Positions 1-9,840 of a stretch of DNA of 64,000 bases are shown here, in pieces. Below the pieces are notes generated by a model, which had not been told where the DNA came from, searched no databases, and saw only the letters and a list, made by a program, of their open reading frames with translations. Position numbers and translations under genes: made by a program. Numbering within the stretch: the stretch's first letter is position 1; every line of letters begins with the position of its first letter. Origin of the DNA: Shewanella mesophila (lineage in GTDB: Bacteria > Pseudomonadota > Gammaproteobacteria > Enterobacterales > Shewanellaceae); contig NZ_CP080421.1 in NCBI RefSeq assembly GCF_019457515.1, forward strand, positions 3,224,001-3,288,000, written 5' to 3'.

Positions 1-773
<773 letters not shown>

Positions 774-2123
774 TTAAACTGTCAGAAGTAAAAACTCTCG
801 TTCCCAAGAACTAATAACTCGGCGATAGTTCTCGAGATCCGCTTGCTTAACCGCAATATATCCATTGGTAAAGGTTTCACCTAAATATTCACGAACCGCA
901 GAGCTTTCTGACATCACAGCTAAAGCCTCTTCCAGCGTTAGGGGTAAGCTAATACCTTGACGATTTTCGTTCGCACGCCCCTGAACGGGTGTCGATGGTT
1001 TAACATCTTCAACCATGCCCATAAAGCCACACAACAATGTCGCTGCAATCGCTAAATAGCTATTGGCATCGGCACCGGCTATACGATTCTCGATACGACG
1101 GTTCTGTGGTGATGACTCAGGAATTCGCAGACCGCAAGTTCGATTTTCATCACCCCATTCCAAATTGACTGGTGCCGAAGTACCAGGCAAGAAACGTCTA
1201 AACGAGTTAACATTCGGAGCCATCAATGGCAAAAGCTCTGGAATATACTTTTGCAAGCCACCTATGTAGCTTAAAAACTTAGCACTCTTCGTGCCATCTT
1301 CATTGGTGAAAATGTTCTTACCGCTTTTGGCATCGACAACACTCTGATGAATGTGCATTGCACTACCTGGTTCATCGGTAACTGGCTTAGCCATAAACGT
1401 AGCGCATACATTGTGCTTCAGCGCCGCCTCGCGCAGAGTTCGTTTAAAGACAAACACTTGGTCGGCGAGAGAGAGCGCATCACCATGACTAAAGTTGATC
1501 TCCATCTGGGCAGTGCCCTCTTCATGGATTAGGGTATCAATATCGAGGCCTTGGGCTTCACACCAGTCATACATATCTTCAAATAGCGGATCGTATTCGT
1601 TAGCGGCATCGATAGAGAAAGACTGACGGCCAGATTCTCTGCGACCACTGCGGCCAATTGGTGGGCTTAATGGAATATCTGGATCTTCATTTGGCTTAGT
1701 AAGGTAAAACTCCATCTCTGGTGCAATGACGGGCTTCCAGCCTTTATCTTCATAAAGTTTCAATACTTTCTTAAGCAGGTTACGAGGAGATAACTCGATT
1801 GGATTACCCATCTTATCGTAGGTATCATGAATCACCTGAGCGGTAGCCTCGACACACCAAGGCAACATGAAGATGGCCTTATCATCGGGTACACAAATAA
1901 AATCGATATCGGCCTTATCAAGCAGCGAGTCATACACGTCATCTTCCACGTAATCACCCGTTACCGTTTGCAGCAACACGCTCTCAGGTAGTCGCATCCC
2001 TTTTTCATCAATAAACTTAGCAACCGGGGCGATTTTACCACGAGCGATACCTGTCATATCACTGATGACACACTCCACTTCCGTGATCTTATTCTCTTTT
2101 AAATAGCTGATTAACTTCTTCAT
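774..2123 (-). CDS. puuA: Gamma-glutamylputrescine synthetase
   Basis: Glutamine-synthetase-family ligase (449 aa) that joins glutamate to putrescine using ATP, the first step of the Puu pathway. Metal and substrate motifs of the family are visible: APEMEFYL, GTAQMEINF, SAMHIHQS and NRTCGLRIP. There is no adenylylation-loop tyrosine region like that of GlnA, and the length matches PuuA/SpuI-type enzymes rather than biosynthetic GlnA (~469 aa). It lies 5 bp after puuD in a leftward operon. Other gamma-glutamylpolyamine synthetases accept spermidine or diaminopropane, so its amine range is uncertain, but the neighbouring puuB, puuC and puuD make the pathway assignment strong. Confidence 0.93.
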   Translation of the reverse strand: MKKLISYLKENKITEVECVISDMTGIARGKIAPVAKFIDEKGMRLPESVLLQTVTGDYVEDDVYDSLLDKADIDFICVPDDKAIFMLPWCVEATAQVIHDTYDKMGNPIELSPRNLLKKVLKLYEDKGWKPVIAPEMEFYLTKPNEDPDIPLSPPIGRSGRRESGRQSFSIDAANEYDPLFEDMYDWCEAQGLDIDTLIHEEGTAQMEINFSHGDALSLADQVFVFKRTLREAALKHNVCATFMAKPVTDEPGSAMHIHQSVVDAKSGKNIFTNEDGTKSAKFLSYIGGLQKYIPELLPLMAPNVNSFRRFLPGTSAPVNLEWGDENRTCGLRIPESSPQNRRIENRIAGADANSYLAIAATLLCGFMGMVEDVKPSTPVQGRANENRQGISLPLTLEEALAVMSESSAVREYLGETFTNGYIAVKQADLENYRRVISSWEREFLLLTV

Positions 2124-2128
2124 CTTTA

Positions 2129-2890
2129 TTATCTCGTTCGTTGCACTGCTCTTTGTTGGCAGGCTTTATTAAAGGCGGTAAAAATCGAGCGATAAAAAGG
2201 ATTGTCTAATACCTTCCATTCAGGGTGAAACTGCACACCTAGCGCAAAATTTTTCGAATCTTTGACCGAAAACGCTTCGATTAATCCATCGGGAGCGTAC
2301 GCTTCTGGCCGCAATCCAACACCCAAACGGTCAACGCCTTGAGTATGTACAGAATTGACTTCCGCTAAATTGCGGCCCCATGCATCGTGAAGCAATCCCC
2401 CTGGTTCAATGTGGATCTCATGAGAGAGTCCATATTGAATCTCAACCGGTGCATCGCGGTCTTCGCGGTGTTCAATATATTTACCCACTTGGTGAAGCTT
2501 CTGATGTAATGAACCGCCGTAAACCACATTCATCTCCTGAAAGCCACGACAAATGGCGAGCACAGGTATCCCAGCATCAATAGCTGCTTTGAGTAGCGGT
2601 AAATTGGTTGCATCACGCTTTGGGTCGTGCAGAGTACCAATATCACTAGGTGAACCATCATAATGATGAGGCTCAATATTCGATGGTGAACCCGTGAAAA
2701 GTATGCCATCTAAACGTGGAAGAATCGTATCCGCGGGACAATGCCCCAAAGATGGGATCACAAGCGGCCAAGCGCTCGTTGCGTCTGCGATACTCAGTAG
2801 ATACTTCTCGCCGACAATATTAAATGGATGCAGGCCTAATTGTTGATTGCAAGCTGTGACGCCAATTACTGCAAGTCCTTCCTCGGACAT
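2129..2890 (-). CDS. puuD: Gamma-glutamyl-GABA hydrolase (class I glutamine amidotransferase-like)
   Basis: 253-aa cytoplasmic hydrolase that releases GABA from gamma-glutamyl-GABA, the last step of the pathway. The class I amidotransferase nucleophile lies in PVLAICRGFQE and the catalytic His in GVQFHPEW. The early motif FTGSPSNIEP is also typical of PuuD. The ATG at 2890 has AGGTG 5 nt upstream. It is the first gene of the leftward puuD-puuA operon, and a PuuR-like half site lies about 60 bp upstream at 2952. Confidence 0.93.
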   Translation of the reverse strand: MSEEGLAVIGVTACNQQLGLHPFNIVGEKYLLSIADATSAWPLVIPSLGHCPADTILPRLDGILFTGSPSNIEPHHYDGSPSDIGTLHDPKRDATNLPLLKAAIDAGIPVLAICRGFQEMNVVYGGSLHQKLHQVGKYIEHREDRDAPVEIQYGLSHEIHIEPGGLLHDAWGRNLAEVNSVHTQGVDRLGVGLRPEAYAPDGLIEAFSVKDSKNFALGVQFHPEWKVLDNPFYRSIFTAFNKACQQRAVQRTR

Positions 2891-3327
2891 AGTTCACCTA
2901 TAGAGCATTGATGCTTTTATTGTTATGAATTATGAGCAGACGTTAACTGAATGTTCATTTTTTCACACACTACACTGAAAAATATCACTAGGCAATAGGT
3001 CTTGGTAAACAAAATATACAATAGAACTCAATGATGATAAAAATCCAATTAAAACAACATTGAAATCGATAACAGCATTTATAAAGACTTGTATACAGAT
3101 GTCATGATTTAAAAATAATTGTGAGCAGCGTCGCGGCTAACCTCTAAGGTCAACCAGATAGTAAATCATTATTAATGAGTGAAATTATTTACACTTAAAC
3201 TCAAATAGAATAAAAAACCAAAATGAAGTAATTAACAGAAATGCTCAACAAGATATTGATAACTGAGAGGGTAGATTGGACGAGTAGGCGCGATACCACG
3301 CCTAGACTATAGATTAACGCACTAACA
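2891..3327. other. AT-rich intergenic region between puuD and puuR
   Basis: 437 bp without a supportable gene. It should contain the puuD promoter; a PuuR-like half site sits at 2952-2964. A weak 6-bp inverted repeat (TAGGCG/CGCCTA, about 3285-3304) follows the puuR stop but lacks a U-run. Nothing else was recognised in the AT-rich stretch 2980-3250. Confidence 0.6.
2952..2964 (-). promoter_or_regulatory. Putative PuuR box upstream of puuD
   Basis: On the minus strand the site reads GAAAAAATGAACA. It shares the ATGAACA core and A-rich flank of the 15-bp E. coli PuuR recognition sequence (AAAATATAATGAACA). It lies 62-74 bp upstream of the puuD start, a sensible operator position. The same core recurs at the puuC / aminotransferase region. 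Confidence 0.55.
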
Positions 3328-3876
3328 CTAGAAATTAGCTGGAGTGGTGGCACTCACAATGCGGCAAGGAAGGTCGAAAGGATTACGAAAACGATGTGGC
3401 AATTCACTATTAAAGTAATAGCTATCACCTTCTGCGAGTATAAACACCTCATCGCCTACGGTGATCTCAATTTTACCTTCAATCACCATCGCGGCTTCTT
3501 CGCCTTCATGTTGTAACATCTCTTCACCCGTATCAGAACCAGGTGGGTAGACTTCATTCATCACAGACATAGAGCGATTTGGGTAGTCTCGTCCAATCAG
3601 CTTGTAATCTAAATTACCATCGCCAATATCTAACAACTCACCCGCACGATAAACCACCTTCTGCTCTGACGGTAACGTCTCCTCAATAGAGAAAAAGTCA
3701 ACCAAAGACATGGGTAATCCAGATAAGACTTTCTTTAATGAACTTACCGAAGGGCTGACACTATTTTTCTCGATCATCGAGATAGTGCTGTTGGTCACGC
3801 CGGCTCGTTTGGCCAACTCTCGTTGCGATAAACCTTTCATTTTACGAACAGCTTTGAGATTTGCGCCGATATCCAA
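3328..3876 (-). CDS. puuR: PuuR-like transcriptional repressor (XRE HTH + cupin), TTG start
   Basis: 182-aa regulator: an XRE helix-turn-helix at about residues 5-60 (GLSQRELAKRAGVTNSTISMIE) followed by a cupin_2 domain at about 105-175 with the PPGSDTGEEMLQHEGEEAAMVIEG core. Length and layout match E. coli PuuR (185 aa), which represses puu genes until putrescine binds. The likely start is TTG at 3876: AGGAG lies 7 nt upstream and the HTH begins directly after it. Longer in-frame ATG starts (up to 3966) add a Cys/Phe-rich stretch absent from PuuR and would overlap the promoter of puuB. Divergent from puuB with an operator-like site between them. Confidence 0.85.
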   Translation of the reverse strand: MDIGANLKAVRKMKGLSQRELAKRAGVTNSTISMIEKNSVSPSVSSLKKVLSGLPMSLVDFFSIEETLPSEQKVVYRAGELLDIGDGNLDYKLIGRDYPNRSMSVMNEVYPPGSDTGEEMLQHEGEEAAMVIEGKIEITVGDEVFILAEGDSYYFNSELPHRFRNPFDLPCRIVSATTPANF

Positions 3877-3950
3877 AAAACATCTCCTATCAAACAGATT
3901 GTAGATGAAATAATTTTCCATACTAGTTTGTCTCAAACAAAAAAGCATGT

Positions 3951-3965
3951 TAAATATAATCAACA
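3951..3965 (+). promoter_or_regulatory. Putative PuuR box between puuR and puuB
   Basis: TAAATATAATCAACA differs from the E. coli PuuR consensus AAAATATAATGAACA at two of fifteen positions. It lies in the divergent region 75 bp upstream of the puuR TTG start and about 94 bp upstream of the preferred puuB start. It is well placed to control both genes, including autoregulation. Confidence 0.6.
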
Positions 3966-4058
3966 AGTGTGAATTATAACCAACTCAAAGGTCAGAAGTA
4001 TACTTACTCAGGCCAATTTAGTCGAATAACAACAATAAAACCCGATTTTGGAGCCATG

Positions 4059-5366
4059 ATGTCCAGCAAACCACCCGTTCATAGTGAAAACTACCCTGAT
4101 TCCTATTATTTCGCTACGGCAAATGCATTAGAGCCCCAACCTCAATTGACTGAGCGAATCAGCGTCGATGTATGCATTGTCGGCGGCGGGTTTAGTGGTA
4201 TTAATACCTCGATTGAGCTTGCCCAGAAAGGCTTTAGCGTCGCACTACTTGAAGCCAAACGTATTGGTTGGGGCGCTTCTGGCAGAAATGGGGGCGAACT
4301 GATCCGCGGTATTGGTCACAATATCGAACAATTTCGAAATGAGATCGGCAGCGAAGGCGTAAAGGCTATTCATGAAATGGGGTTTGAAGCGGTTGAGATA
4401 GTCCGAAATCGCGTAAAAGAGCATAACATCGATTGCAACCTAAAAATGGGTTACTGCGATCTCGCCATGAAACCTCGCCACATGAGTGAACTCGAGGCCG
4501 ACTACCAAGATATGCTTAGTCAAGGTAGAGGAGAGAGCTTCAAACTACTGCAAAAGCATGAGCTCGGTGAAGTTATCGGTTCTGATATTTATAGCGGTGC
4601 CTTGGTCGATATGAATAGTGGCCACCTTCACCCTCTTAACCTTGCCTTGGGTGAGGCGCGAGTTGCCCGCACTTTGGGAGTGCAGATGTTTGAATACAGC
4701 GCCGCCACAAAAATTATCAAGGGTGATAAGCCTAGAGTGATAACCGAAAAAGGCGAAGTCGATTGCCAATATCTAGTCATGGCAGGAAATGCCTATATTG
4801 GTCATAAGTTAGATGGTTACCTCGGTGGTAAAGTGCTCCCAGCGGGCAGCTATCTGCTCGCAACAGAGCCGCTTACCCAAACTCAATGTGATGAGATCAT
4901 CCCGCAGAATATGGCCTTTGCCGATATGCGTATTGATCTGGATTACTTCCACCTTTCTCAAGATAATCGCCTGCTATTTGGCGGCCTATGCACCTATTCG
5001 GGCAAAGATCCCAAAGATATCGATGCGGCACTTAGGCCTAATCTTGAGAAGGTTTTCCCGCAATTAAAAGGCGTCAAGATCGACTATGAATGGGGCGGAA
5101 TGATAGGGATTGGCGCCAACAGATTGCCCCAAATAGGCAGACTCACCGATTGTCCCAATATCTTTTACGCTCAAGCTTATGCAGGGCATGGTGTCAATGC
5201 GACACATATGGCTGCAAAACTTATCAGTGAAGCCTTAACGGCGCAAGCAGAGCGATTTGACGTGTTCGATAGAGTGTCGCATATGACGTTTCCTGGGGGG
5301 CCCACCTTTAGGTCGCCTATGTTAGCCGCTGGTATGCTTTACCATAGGTTTAAGGATCTTTTTTAG
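4059..5366 (+). CDS. puuB: Gamma-glutamylputrescine oxidase (FAD, DAO family)
   Basis: 435-aa flavoprotein oxidase converting gamma-glutamylputrescine to gamma-glutamyl-aminobutyraldehyde with ammonia and peroxide release. The FAD dinucleotide-binding motif is VDVCIVGGGFSGINTSIELA near the N-terminus, followed by IGWGASGRNGGELIRG, and PQLKGVKIDYEWGGMIGIGANRLPQIGRL near the C-terminus, as in E. coli PuuB (426 aa). Two adjacent ATGs occur at 4056 and 4059; the second has GGAG 5 nt upstream and is preferred. An upstream in-frame ATG (3969) would add 30 residues not found in the family. It is read rightward and converges on the sulfurtransferase with a shared terminator. Confidence 0.92.
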   Translation: MSSKPPVHSENYPDSYYFATANALEPQPQLTERISVDVCIVGGGFSGINTSIELAQKGFSVALLEAKRIGWGASGRNGGELIRGIGHNIEQFRNEIGSEGVKAIHEMGFEAVEIVRNRVKEHNIDCNLKMGYCDLAMKPRHMSELEADYQDMLSQGRGESFKLLQKHELGEVIGSDIYSGALVDMNSGHLHPLNLALGEARVARTLGVQMFEYSAATKIIKGDKPRVITEKGEVDCQYLVMAGNAYIGHKLDGYLGGKVLPAGSYLLATEPLTQTQCDEIIPQNMAFADMRIDLDYFHLSQDNRLLFGGLCTYSGKDPKDIDAALRPNLEKVFPQLKGVKIDYEWGGMIGIGANRLPQIGRLTDCPNIFYAQAYAGHGVNATHMAAKLISEALTAQAERFDVFDRVSHMTFPGGPTFRSPMLAAGMLYHRFKDLF

Positions 5367-5381
5367 CCTAACCATAAAAGC

Positions 5382-5407
5382 AAAAAGGAGCGATTAAGCT
5401 CCTTTTT
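5382..5407. terminator. Bidirectional terminator between puuB and the sulfurtransferase
   Basis: Hairpin AAAAAGGAGC / GCTCCTTTTT with a 6-nt loop, A-tract on one side and T-tract on the other, between two convergent genes. Confidence 0.85.
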
Positions 5408-5421
5408 ATTTACCGTTACAG

Positions 5422-6285
5422 TTAAGTTTGTTGACTGGATAGGGCTGGACTAATTGGCATCTGCTGATGACTGCCCCACTCGGCCCATGAACCATCATAT
5501 AACACAGCGTTAACGTGACCGGATGCAACTGAGGCTAATATTAGTATGCATGCGGTGATCCCAGAGCCACAGCTAAAAATACGTTCGAAAGTTTGATCAT
5601 TATCTTGCTGTTCAAACAGCTGCTGAAGCACTTCAACCTCTTTTAGCTTGTAGCCGTCGAGGACCTGAGCAAAAGGTAAATTGATCGAACCGGGAATATG
5701 GCCGCTACGCACATTCGCTCGCGGCTCAGCGACTTCACCATTAAAACGCGCTGCGCCTCTGGCATCAAATACTTGCACATCATTAGCATCAAACCGAGAG
5801 AGTATATAGGTCATGTTACACACGAGCCCCTCTTGATACTCAGCTTGAAAATCGCCTTGAGGCAAGCGTTCATCTTGATGATACACATCAGTCGTCATAC
5901 GCTCTTCGGTAAGCCATTGGGGCAATCCACCATCGAGCACGAACACCCTATCAAACCCCATCAGCTTAAACATCCACCATGCACGGGGAGATGAGTAAAT
6001 ACCTTGGTTGTCATAGATAACGACAGTACTGTCAGCGTCGATACCTAAATGCGCTATTCCTTGGTTAAACTGCTCGACAGTCGGCATAGCATGAGTTTGA
6101 GGCGACGATAGATCGCAAAATACATTTTCTAAATCAAACTTATGCGCCCTAGGGATGGCGACAAACTTATCATAGACAATAGGCTCTTTGCCTATCACTG
6201 TGTCCATGCTGGCATCAAGCACTATCACATTTGCATCAAACAAATTAGCTTCCAGCCACGCAGTGCTCACTAAAGGATATTCCAT
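5422..6285 (-). CDS. sseA: 3-mercaptopyruvate/thiosulfate sulfurtransferase (two rhodanese domains)
   Basis: 287-aa enzyme with tandem rhodanese domains that moves sulfur from 3-mercaptopyruvate or thiosulfate to an acceptor. The C-terminal active-site loop is CGSGITAC; the CGSG form is typical of mercaptopyruvate sulfurtransferases (SseA) rather than thiosulfate rhodaneses (CRKG). The linker motifs VIYDNQGIYSSPRAWWMFK and GHIPGSINLPF are also present. The start at 6285 (MEYPLVST) is chosen because GGAG lies 5 nt upstream; a longer in-frame start at 6339 adds 18 poorly conserved residues. It sits inside the puu cluster without an obvious pathway link. Confidence 0.9.
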   Translation of the reverse strand: MEYPLVSTAWLEANLFDANVIVLDASMDTVIGKEPIVYDKFVAIPRAHKFDLENVFCDLSSPQTHAMPTVEQFNQGIAHLGIDADSTVVIYDNQGIYSSPRAWWMFKLMGFDRVFVLDGGLPQWLTEERMTTDVYHQDERLPQGDFQAEYQEGLVCNMTYILSRFDANDVQVFDARGAARFNGEVAEPRANVRSGHIPGSINLPFAQVLDGYKLKEVEVLQQLFEQQDNDQTFERIFSCGSGITACILILASVASGHVNAVLYDGSWAEWGSHQQMPISPALSSQQT

Positions 6286-6417
6286 AGTTACTCCAAACGG
6301 GCTTTCGCCAGTTGACAGTTTATTATCCACTGGGAACATAAACTAAGACGCTTACAAACTACAAGTAAAATATCCCCGCTTTCCAGCTCTGAATATGACC
6401 AAGATCAAGACGATAAA

Positions 6418-6449
6418 CAAAAAGCCCTTTAACCATAGGCTAAAGGGCT
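6418..6449 (-). terminator. Terminator downstream of the puuC region
   Basis: On the minus strand a 9-bp stem AGCCCTTTA / TAAAGGGCT is followed by TTTTTGTTT. It lies about 80 bp beyond the stop codon of the 3' puuC remnant, so it was probably the original puuC terminator. Confidence 0.75.
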
Positions 6450-6531
6450 GTTTCACGCTAAGACTTGAAATAAGAATAAATCGTTAAACAACTTAACTGA
6501 TAATGATTTGAAAAATTGCCCTACTTAAACC

Positions 6532-6680
6532 TTAAAGCGCTATCCAAGTCGCCTTAATCTCAGTGTATTTATCGAAAGCATGCAATGACTTATCACGACC
6601 GTTGCCCGATTGTTTATAACCACCAAATGGCGCCGTCATGTCACCGCCGTCATAATGGTCACTGCATAGCCCGAACCATA
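6532..6680 (-). pseudogene. Duplicated 3' end of puuC (remnant of a second aldehyde dehydrogenase copy)
   Basis: The minus strand encodes about 41 residues from HYDGGDMTAPFGGYKQ to the C-terminal TWIAL and a TAA stop, the same amino acids as the end of the intact puuC 156 bp upstream. The DNA differs at several third positions that I could see (for example cgccttaat versus cgctttgat). Similarity extends weakly to about 6680 (agcgatatggt) and then ends. The fragment has no start and cannot be a gene. Because the terminator follows it, it looks like the residue of a replaced or recombined puuC allele. Confidence 0.85.
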
Positions 6681-6687
6681 TCGCTGG

Positions 6688-8184
6688 CTATAGCGCTATC
6701 CAAGTCGCTTTGATCTCAGTGTATTTGTCAAAAGCATGCAGTGACTTATCACGACCGTTGCCCGATTGTTTATAACCACCAAATGGCGCCGTCATGTCAC
6801 CGCCGTCATAATGATTAATCCATACCATACCACTGCGTAACGCCTTTGCGGTTTTATGGGCTTTACTGATATCAGAGGTCCAAACACCAGCCGCTAGGCC
6901 ATAAATGGTATCGTTTGCGATGCGTATCGCCTCATCCATCCCTTCGAAAGTAATGACTGACAATACAGGGCCGAAGATCTCTTCTTTGGCAATGGTCATC
7001 TCATTATTCACATTTGAGAAGATCGTGGGTTCAACATAAACACCACCCGATTCAGCCATCACTTGCTGACCGCCCTGTACCAAACTCGCCCCCTCGGCAA
7101 CACCAGCACGAATATAGCCCAGTACATTATCTAGCTGCTGTTTATCGACCACTGCACCACACGTTGTTGCGGGATCCAGTGGATGCCCTGGCTGCCATGC
7201 TTGCATTTCAGCTTCGATAAGCTTTATCAGCTCATCCTTAACCCCTGCTTCTACCAATAAGCGCGAACCTGCGGTGCACACTTCTCCTTGGTTGAATGCG
7301 ATGGCTGACGCCGCCGCAACGGCGGCTTCTTGCAGATTTGGGGCATCATTGAACACGATATTAGGACTCTTTCCACCAGCCTCTAACCAGACGCGTTTCA
7401 TGTTGGATTCACCCGCATAAATCATCAACTGCTTGGCAATCTTAGTTGAGCCAGTAAACACTAAGGTATCGACATCCATATGCAGTGCTAGCGCCTTACC
7501 CACTGTATGACCAAATCCAGGCAACACATTTAACACGCCCTTCGGGATACCCGCTTCAATGGCAAGCTGTGCCATACGAATAGCGGTTAATGGCGACTTT
7601 TCAGAGGGCTTTAGCACCACACTATTACCCGTTGCGAGTGCAGGGCCTAACTTCCAACACGCCATAAGCAGAGGGAAATTCCAAGGCACAATAGCGGCAA
7701 CAACTCCCACAGCTTCGCGGGTGATCATACCAATTTCGTTATGAGCAGTCGGCGCGATCTCATCATAAATTTTATCGACAGCCTCACCTGACCAACGTAT
7801 CGCGCGAGCCGCTCCAGCCACATCAACACTACCGGAATAACGTATGGGTTTACCCATATCGAGTGTCTCTAACAACGCCAACTCATCTTGGTTTTGCTCT
7901 AGTAATTCAGCAAAACGAATCATCACCTGCTTACGTTTAACTGGAGCCATCTGCGACCAATCACCACGTTCAAATACTTCACGTGCTTTTGCCACGGCAA
8001 TATTGGCATCAGCGAGATCGCAGCTAGATACCTTGGTCAGCACTTTTCCATCGATTGGGCTAACACAATCGAAGGTTTCACCAGACACTGCCGCGCAGTA
8101 TTCACCGTTGATAAATGCTTGACCATTAATAGAAAGCGAATCTGCCATTTGCTGCCATTGTTCACGACTTTGGGGAATACTCAT
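6688..8184 (-). CDS. puuC: Gamma-glutamyl-gamma-aminobutyraldehyde dehydrogenase (aldehyde dehydrogenase)
   Basis: 498-aa NAD(P)-dependent aldehyde dehydrogenase, the third Puu step, oxidising gamma-glutamyl-aminobutyraldehyde to gamma-glutamyl-GABA. PuuC-like enzymes also oxidise 3-aminopropanal to beta-alanine. Visible family motifs are IVPWNFPLLMACWKLGPALA, the NAD site FTGSTKIAKQL, the general base in LEAGGKSPNIV, the catalytic Cys in FNQGEVCTAGSRL, and EEIFGPVLSV. The length is usual for the family. It is transcribed leftward, divergent from the aminotransferase, with a strong PuuR-type inverted repeat between them. The intact gene is followed by a duplicated 3' fragment. Confidence 0.9.
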   Translation of the reverse strand: MSIPQSREQWQQMADSLSINGQAFINGEYCAAVSGETFDCVSPIDGKVLTKVSSCDLADANIAVAKAREVFERGDWSQMAPVKRKQVMIRFAELLEQNQDELALLETLDMGKPIRYSGSVDVAGAARAIRWSGEAVDKIYDEIAPTAHNEIGMITREAVGVVAAIVPWNFPLLMACWKLGPALATGNSVVLKPSEKSPLTAIRMAQLAIEAGIPKGVLNVLPGFGHTVGKALALHMDVDTLVFTGSTKIAKQLMIYAGESNMKRVWLEAGGKSPNIVFNDAPNLQEAAVAAASAIAFNQGEVCTAGSRLLVEAGVKDELIKLIEAEMQAWQPGHPLDPATTCGAVVDKQQLDNVLGYIRAGVAEGASLVQGGQQVMAESGGVYVEPTIFSNVNNEMTIAKEEIFGPVLSVITFEGMDEAIRIANDTIYGLAAGVWTSDISKAHKTAKALRSGMVWINHYDGGDMTAPFGGYKQSGNGRDKSLHAFDKYTEIKATWIAL

Positions 8185-8339
8185 TCTGACCTCTTAACGG
8201 GTGATAAATAATCTTTACAGTTAATAATAACCATTTGCGCGCCACCGAGTCGATCGCATGGTGAAGCAATTGTTGCCCTAGATTACGCCTTTCCCCATTT
8301 AAATTTCAATATTTTTTACAAAAAGTTATTTTTTGCTAC

Positions 8340-8374
8340 AAATAATGAACAAATTGCTTTCATGTTCATTATTT
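8340..8374. promoter_or_regulatory. PuuR-type operator: AAATAATGAACA-N11-TGTTCATTATTT
   Basis: Two perfect 12-bp inverted arms with an 11-nt spacer in the divergent puuC / aminotransferase region. Each arm contains the AATGAACA core of the E. coli PuuR recognition sequence. The site lies about 155 bp from the puuC start and 68 bp from the aminotransferase start, so one operator could control both directions. Confidence 0.7.
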
Positions 8375-8441
8375 CTGACATAGCATAGCGAATATCGACC
8401 ACTCACAAAAACAACAATTAATCTGAACCAGGGTAGATGAT

Positions 8442-9782
8442 ATGGAAGACTTTAAGAATACAGGGCAAACAAACGTAGGTTCACTCGACCACTATTGGAT
8501 GCCATTTACCGCCAATAGACAGTTTAAACAAAGCCCGCGATTACTGGCACAAGCCGAAGGTATGTATTACAAGGATGTCGATGGACGCCCGGTACTAGAT
8601 GCTACCGCTGGTCTATGGTGTTGTAATGCTGGACACGGACGTAAAGCAATCTCAGAGGCGGTAAGTAAGCAGATCCACGAGATGGATTATGCACCCTCTT
8701 TTCAAATGGGTCACCCATTAGCCTTCCAGCTCGCAGAGCGTCTCGCCGACATCGCCCCTAAAGGCATCAATAAGGTGTTCTTTACCAACTCTGGTTCTGA
8801 ATCGGTAGACACGGCATTAAAAATTGCACTCAATTATCATCGTGCCCGTGGTGAAGCCACGCGTACTCGCTTTATTGGTCGAGAACTTGGTTATCATGGT
8901 GTGGGATTTGGCGGCATCTCTGTCGGAGGCATAGGTGGAAACCGTCGCACCTTCAGCCAGCAGTTGCTGCAAGGGGTTGATCATCTTCCCCACACTCTCG
9001 ATATCAATACCAATGCTTTTTGCAAAGGCCTGCCCGAAACGGGCGCCGAAAAAGCAGAGGTACTTGAACAGCTGGTTCTGCTTCATGGCGCCGAAAATAT
9101 TGCAGCGGTGATCGTCGAACCTATGTCGGGTTCTGCGGGGGTAATTTTACCGCCACAAGGTTACTTAAAAAGACTAAGAGAGATCACCCAGAAACACGGC
9201 ATCCTACTGATCTTTGATGAAGTTATCACAGGTTTTGGTCGTGTAGGTGCCGCCTTCGCGAGTGAGCGTTGGGATGTAAAACCTGACATGATCACAACAG
9301 CCAAAGCACTCAACAACGGCACAATTCCAATGGGTGCAGTGCTTATCGACGATGCCATCTACGATGCCAGTATGGATGCGCCAGAGGGCGCAATAGAACT
9401 GTTCCATGGTTATACCTATTCAGGTCACCCAGTGGCAGCAGCTGCAGCATTAGCCACTCTGGATATCTATAAAGAGGAGCAGCTATTTGAGCGCAGTAAA
9501 TCACTTGAAGATTATTTCCAGCAGGCGGTTCATAGCTTAAAAGGCCTACCTAACCTTATCGATATTCGTAATACAGGGTTAGTCGCCGGTATTCAGTTCG
9601 CCCCCAGTGACAAGGGCATTGGCAAACGTGGATTTGGTATTTTCGAGACCTGTTTTAAGAGCGGCACATTAGTGCGCGCAACGGCTGACATTATCGCACT
9701 TTCGCCACCACTTATCGTCGACAAACAACAAATTGACCACATGGTTAACACCTTGAGCGATGCGATTAAAGCCGTAGGCTAA
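8442..9782 (+). CDS. Omega-amino acid (beta-alanine):pyruvate aminotransferase, BauA-like
   Basis: 446-aa class III PLP-dependent aminotransferase. Motifs include HYWMPFTANRQFK at the N-terminus, FFTNSGSESVDTALK (phosphate-binding region), LIFDEVITGFGRVG (the Asp that pairs with the PLP pyridine) and the lysine in TTAKALNNGTIPMGAV. This pattern matches beta-alanine:pyruvate transaminases (BauA/OapT, ~448 aa) better than PatA or GABA transaminases. With the next gene it would convert beta-alanine through malonate semialdehyde to acetyl-CoA. It could also act on GABA or putrescine, and substrate choice cannot be read from sequence. Its promoter overlaps a PuuR-type operator. Confidence 0.85.
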   Translation: MEDFKNTGQTNVGSLDHYWMPFTANRQFKQSPRLLAQAEGMYYKDVDGRPVLDATAGLWCCNAGHGRKAISEAVSKQIHEMDYAPSFQMGHPLAFQLAERLADIAPKGINKVFFTNSGSESVDTALKIALNYHRARGEATRTRFIGRELGYHGVGFGGISVGGIGGNRRTFSQQLLQGVDHLPHTLDINTNAFCKGLPETGAEKAEVLEQLVLLHGAENIAAVIVEPMSGSAGVILPPQGYLKRLREITQKHGILLIFDEVITGFGRVGAAFASERWDVKPDMITTAKALNNGTIPMGAVLIDDAIYDASMDAPEGAIELFHGYTYSGHPVAAAAALATLDIYKEEQLFERSKSLEDYFQQAVHSLKGLPNLIDIRNTGLVAGIQFAPSDKGIGKRGFGIFETCFKSGTLVRATADIIALSPPLIVDKQQIDHMVNTLSDAIKAVG

Positions 9783-9840
9783 ATGAGCCTCATAAACCTA
9801 AGTAAATACTTAATCATCTTTGGCAGGAACAAGAAGCGTT

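Noticed and set aside
3877..3966. N-terminal extension of PuuR to an ATG at 3966
   Set aside because: It would place codons over the PuuR-like box and give a Cys/Phe-rich tail absent from the family, while the TTG at 3876 has a good ribosome-binding site.
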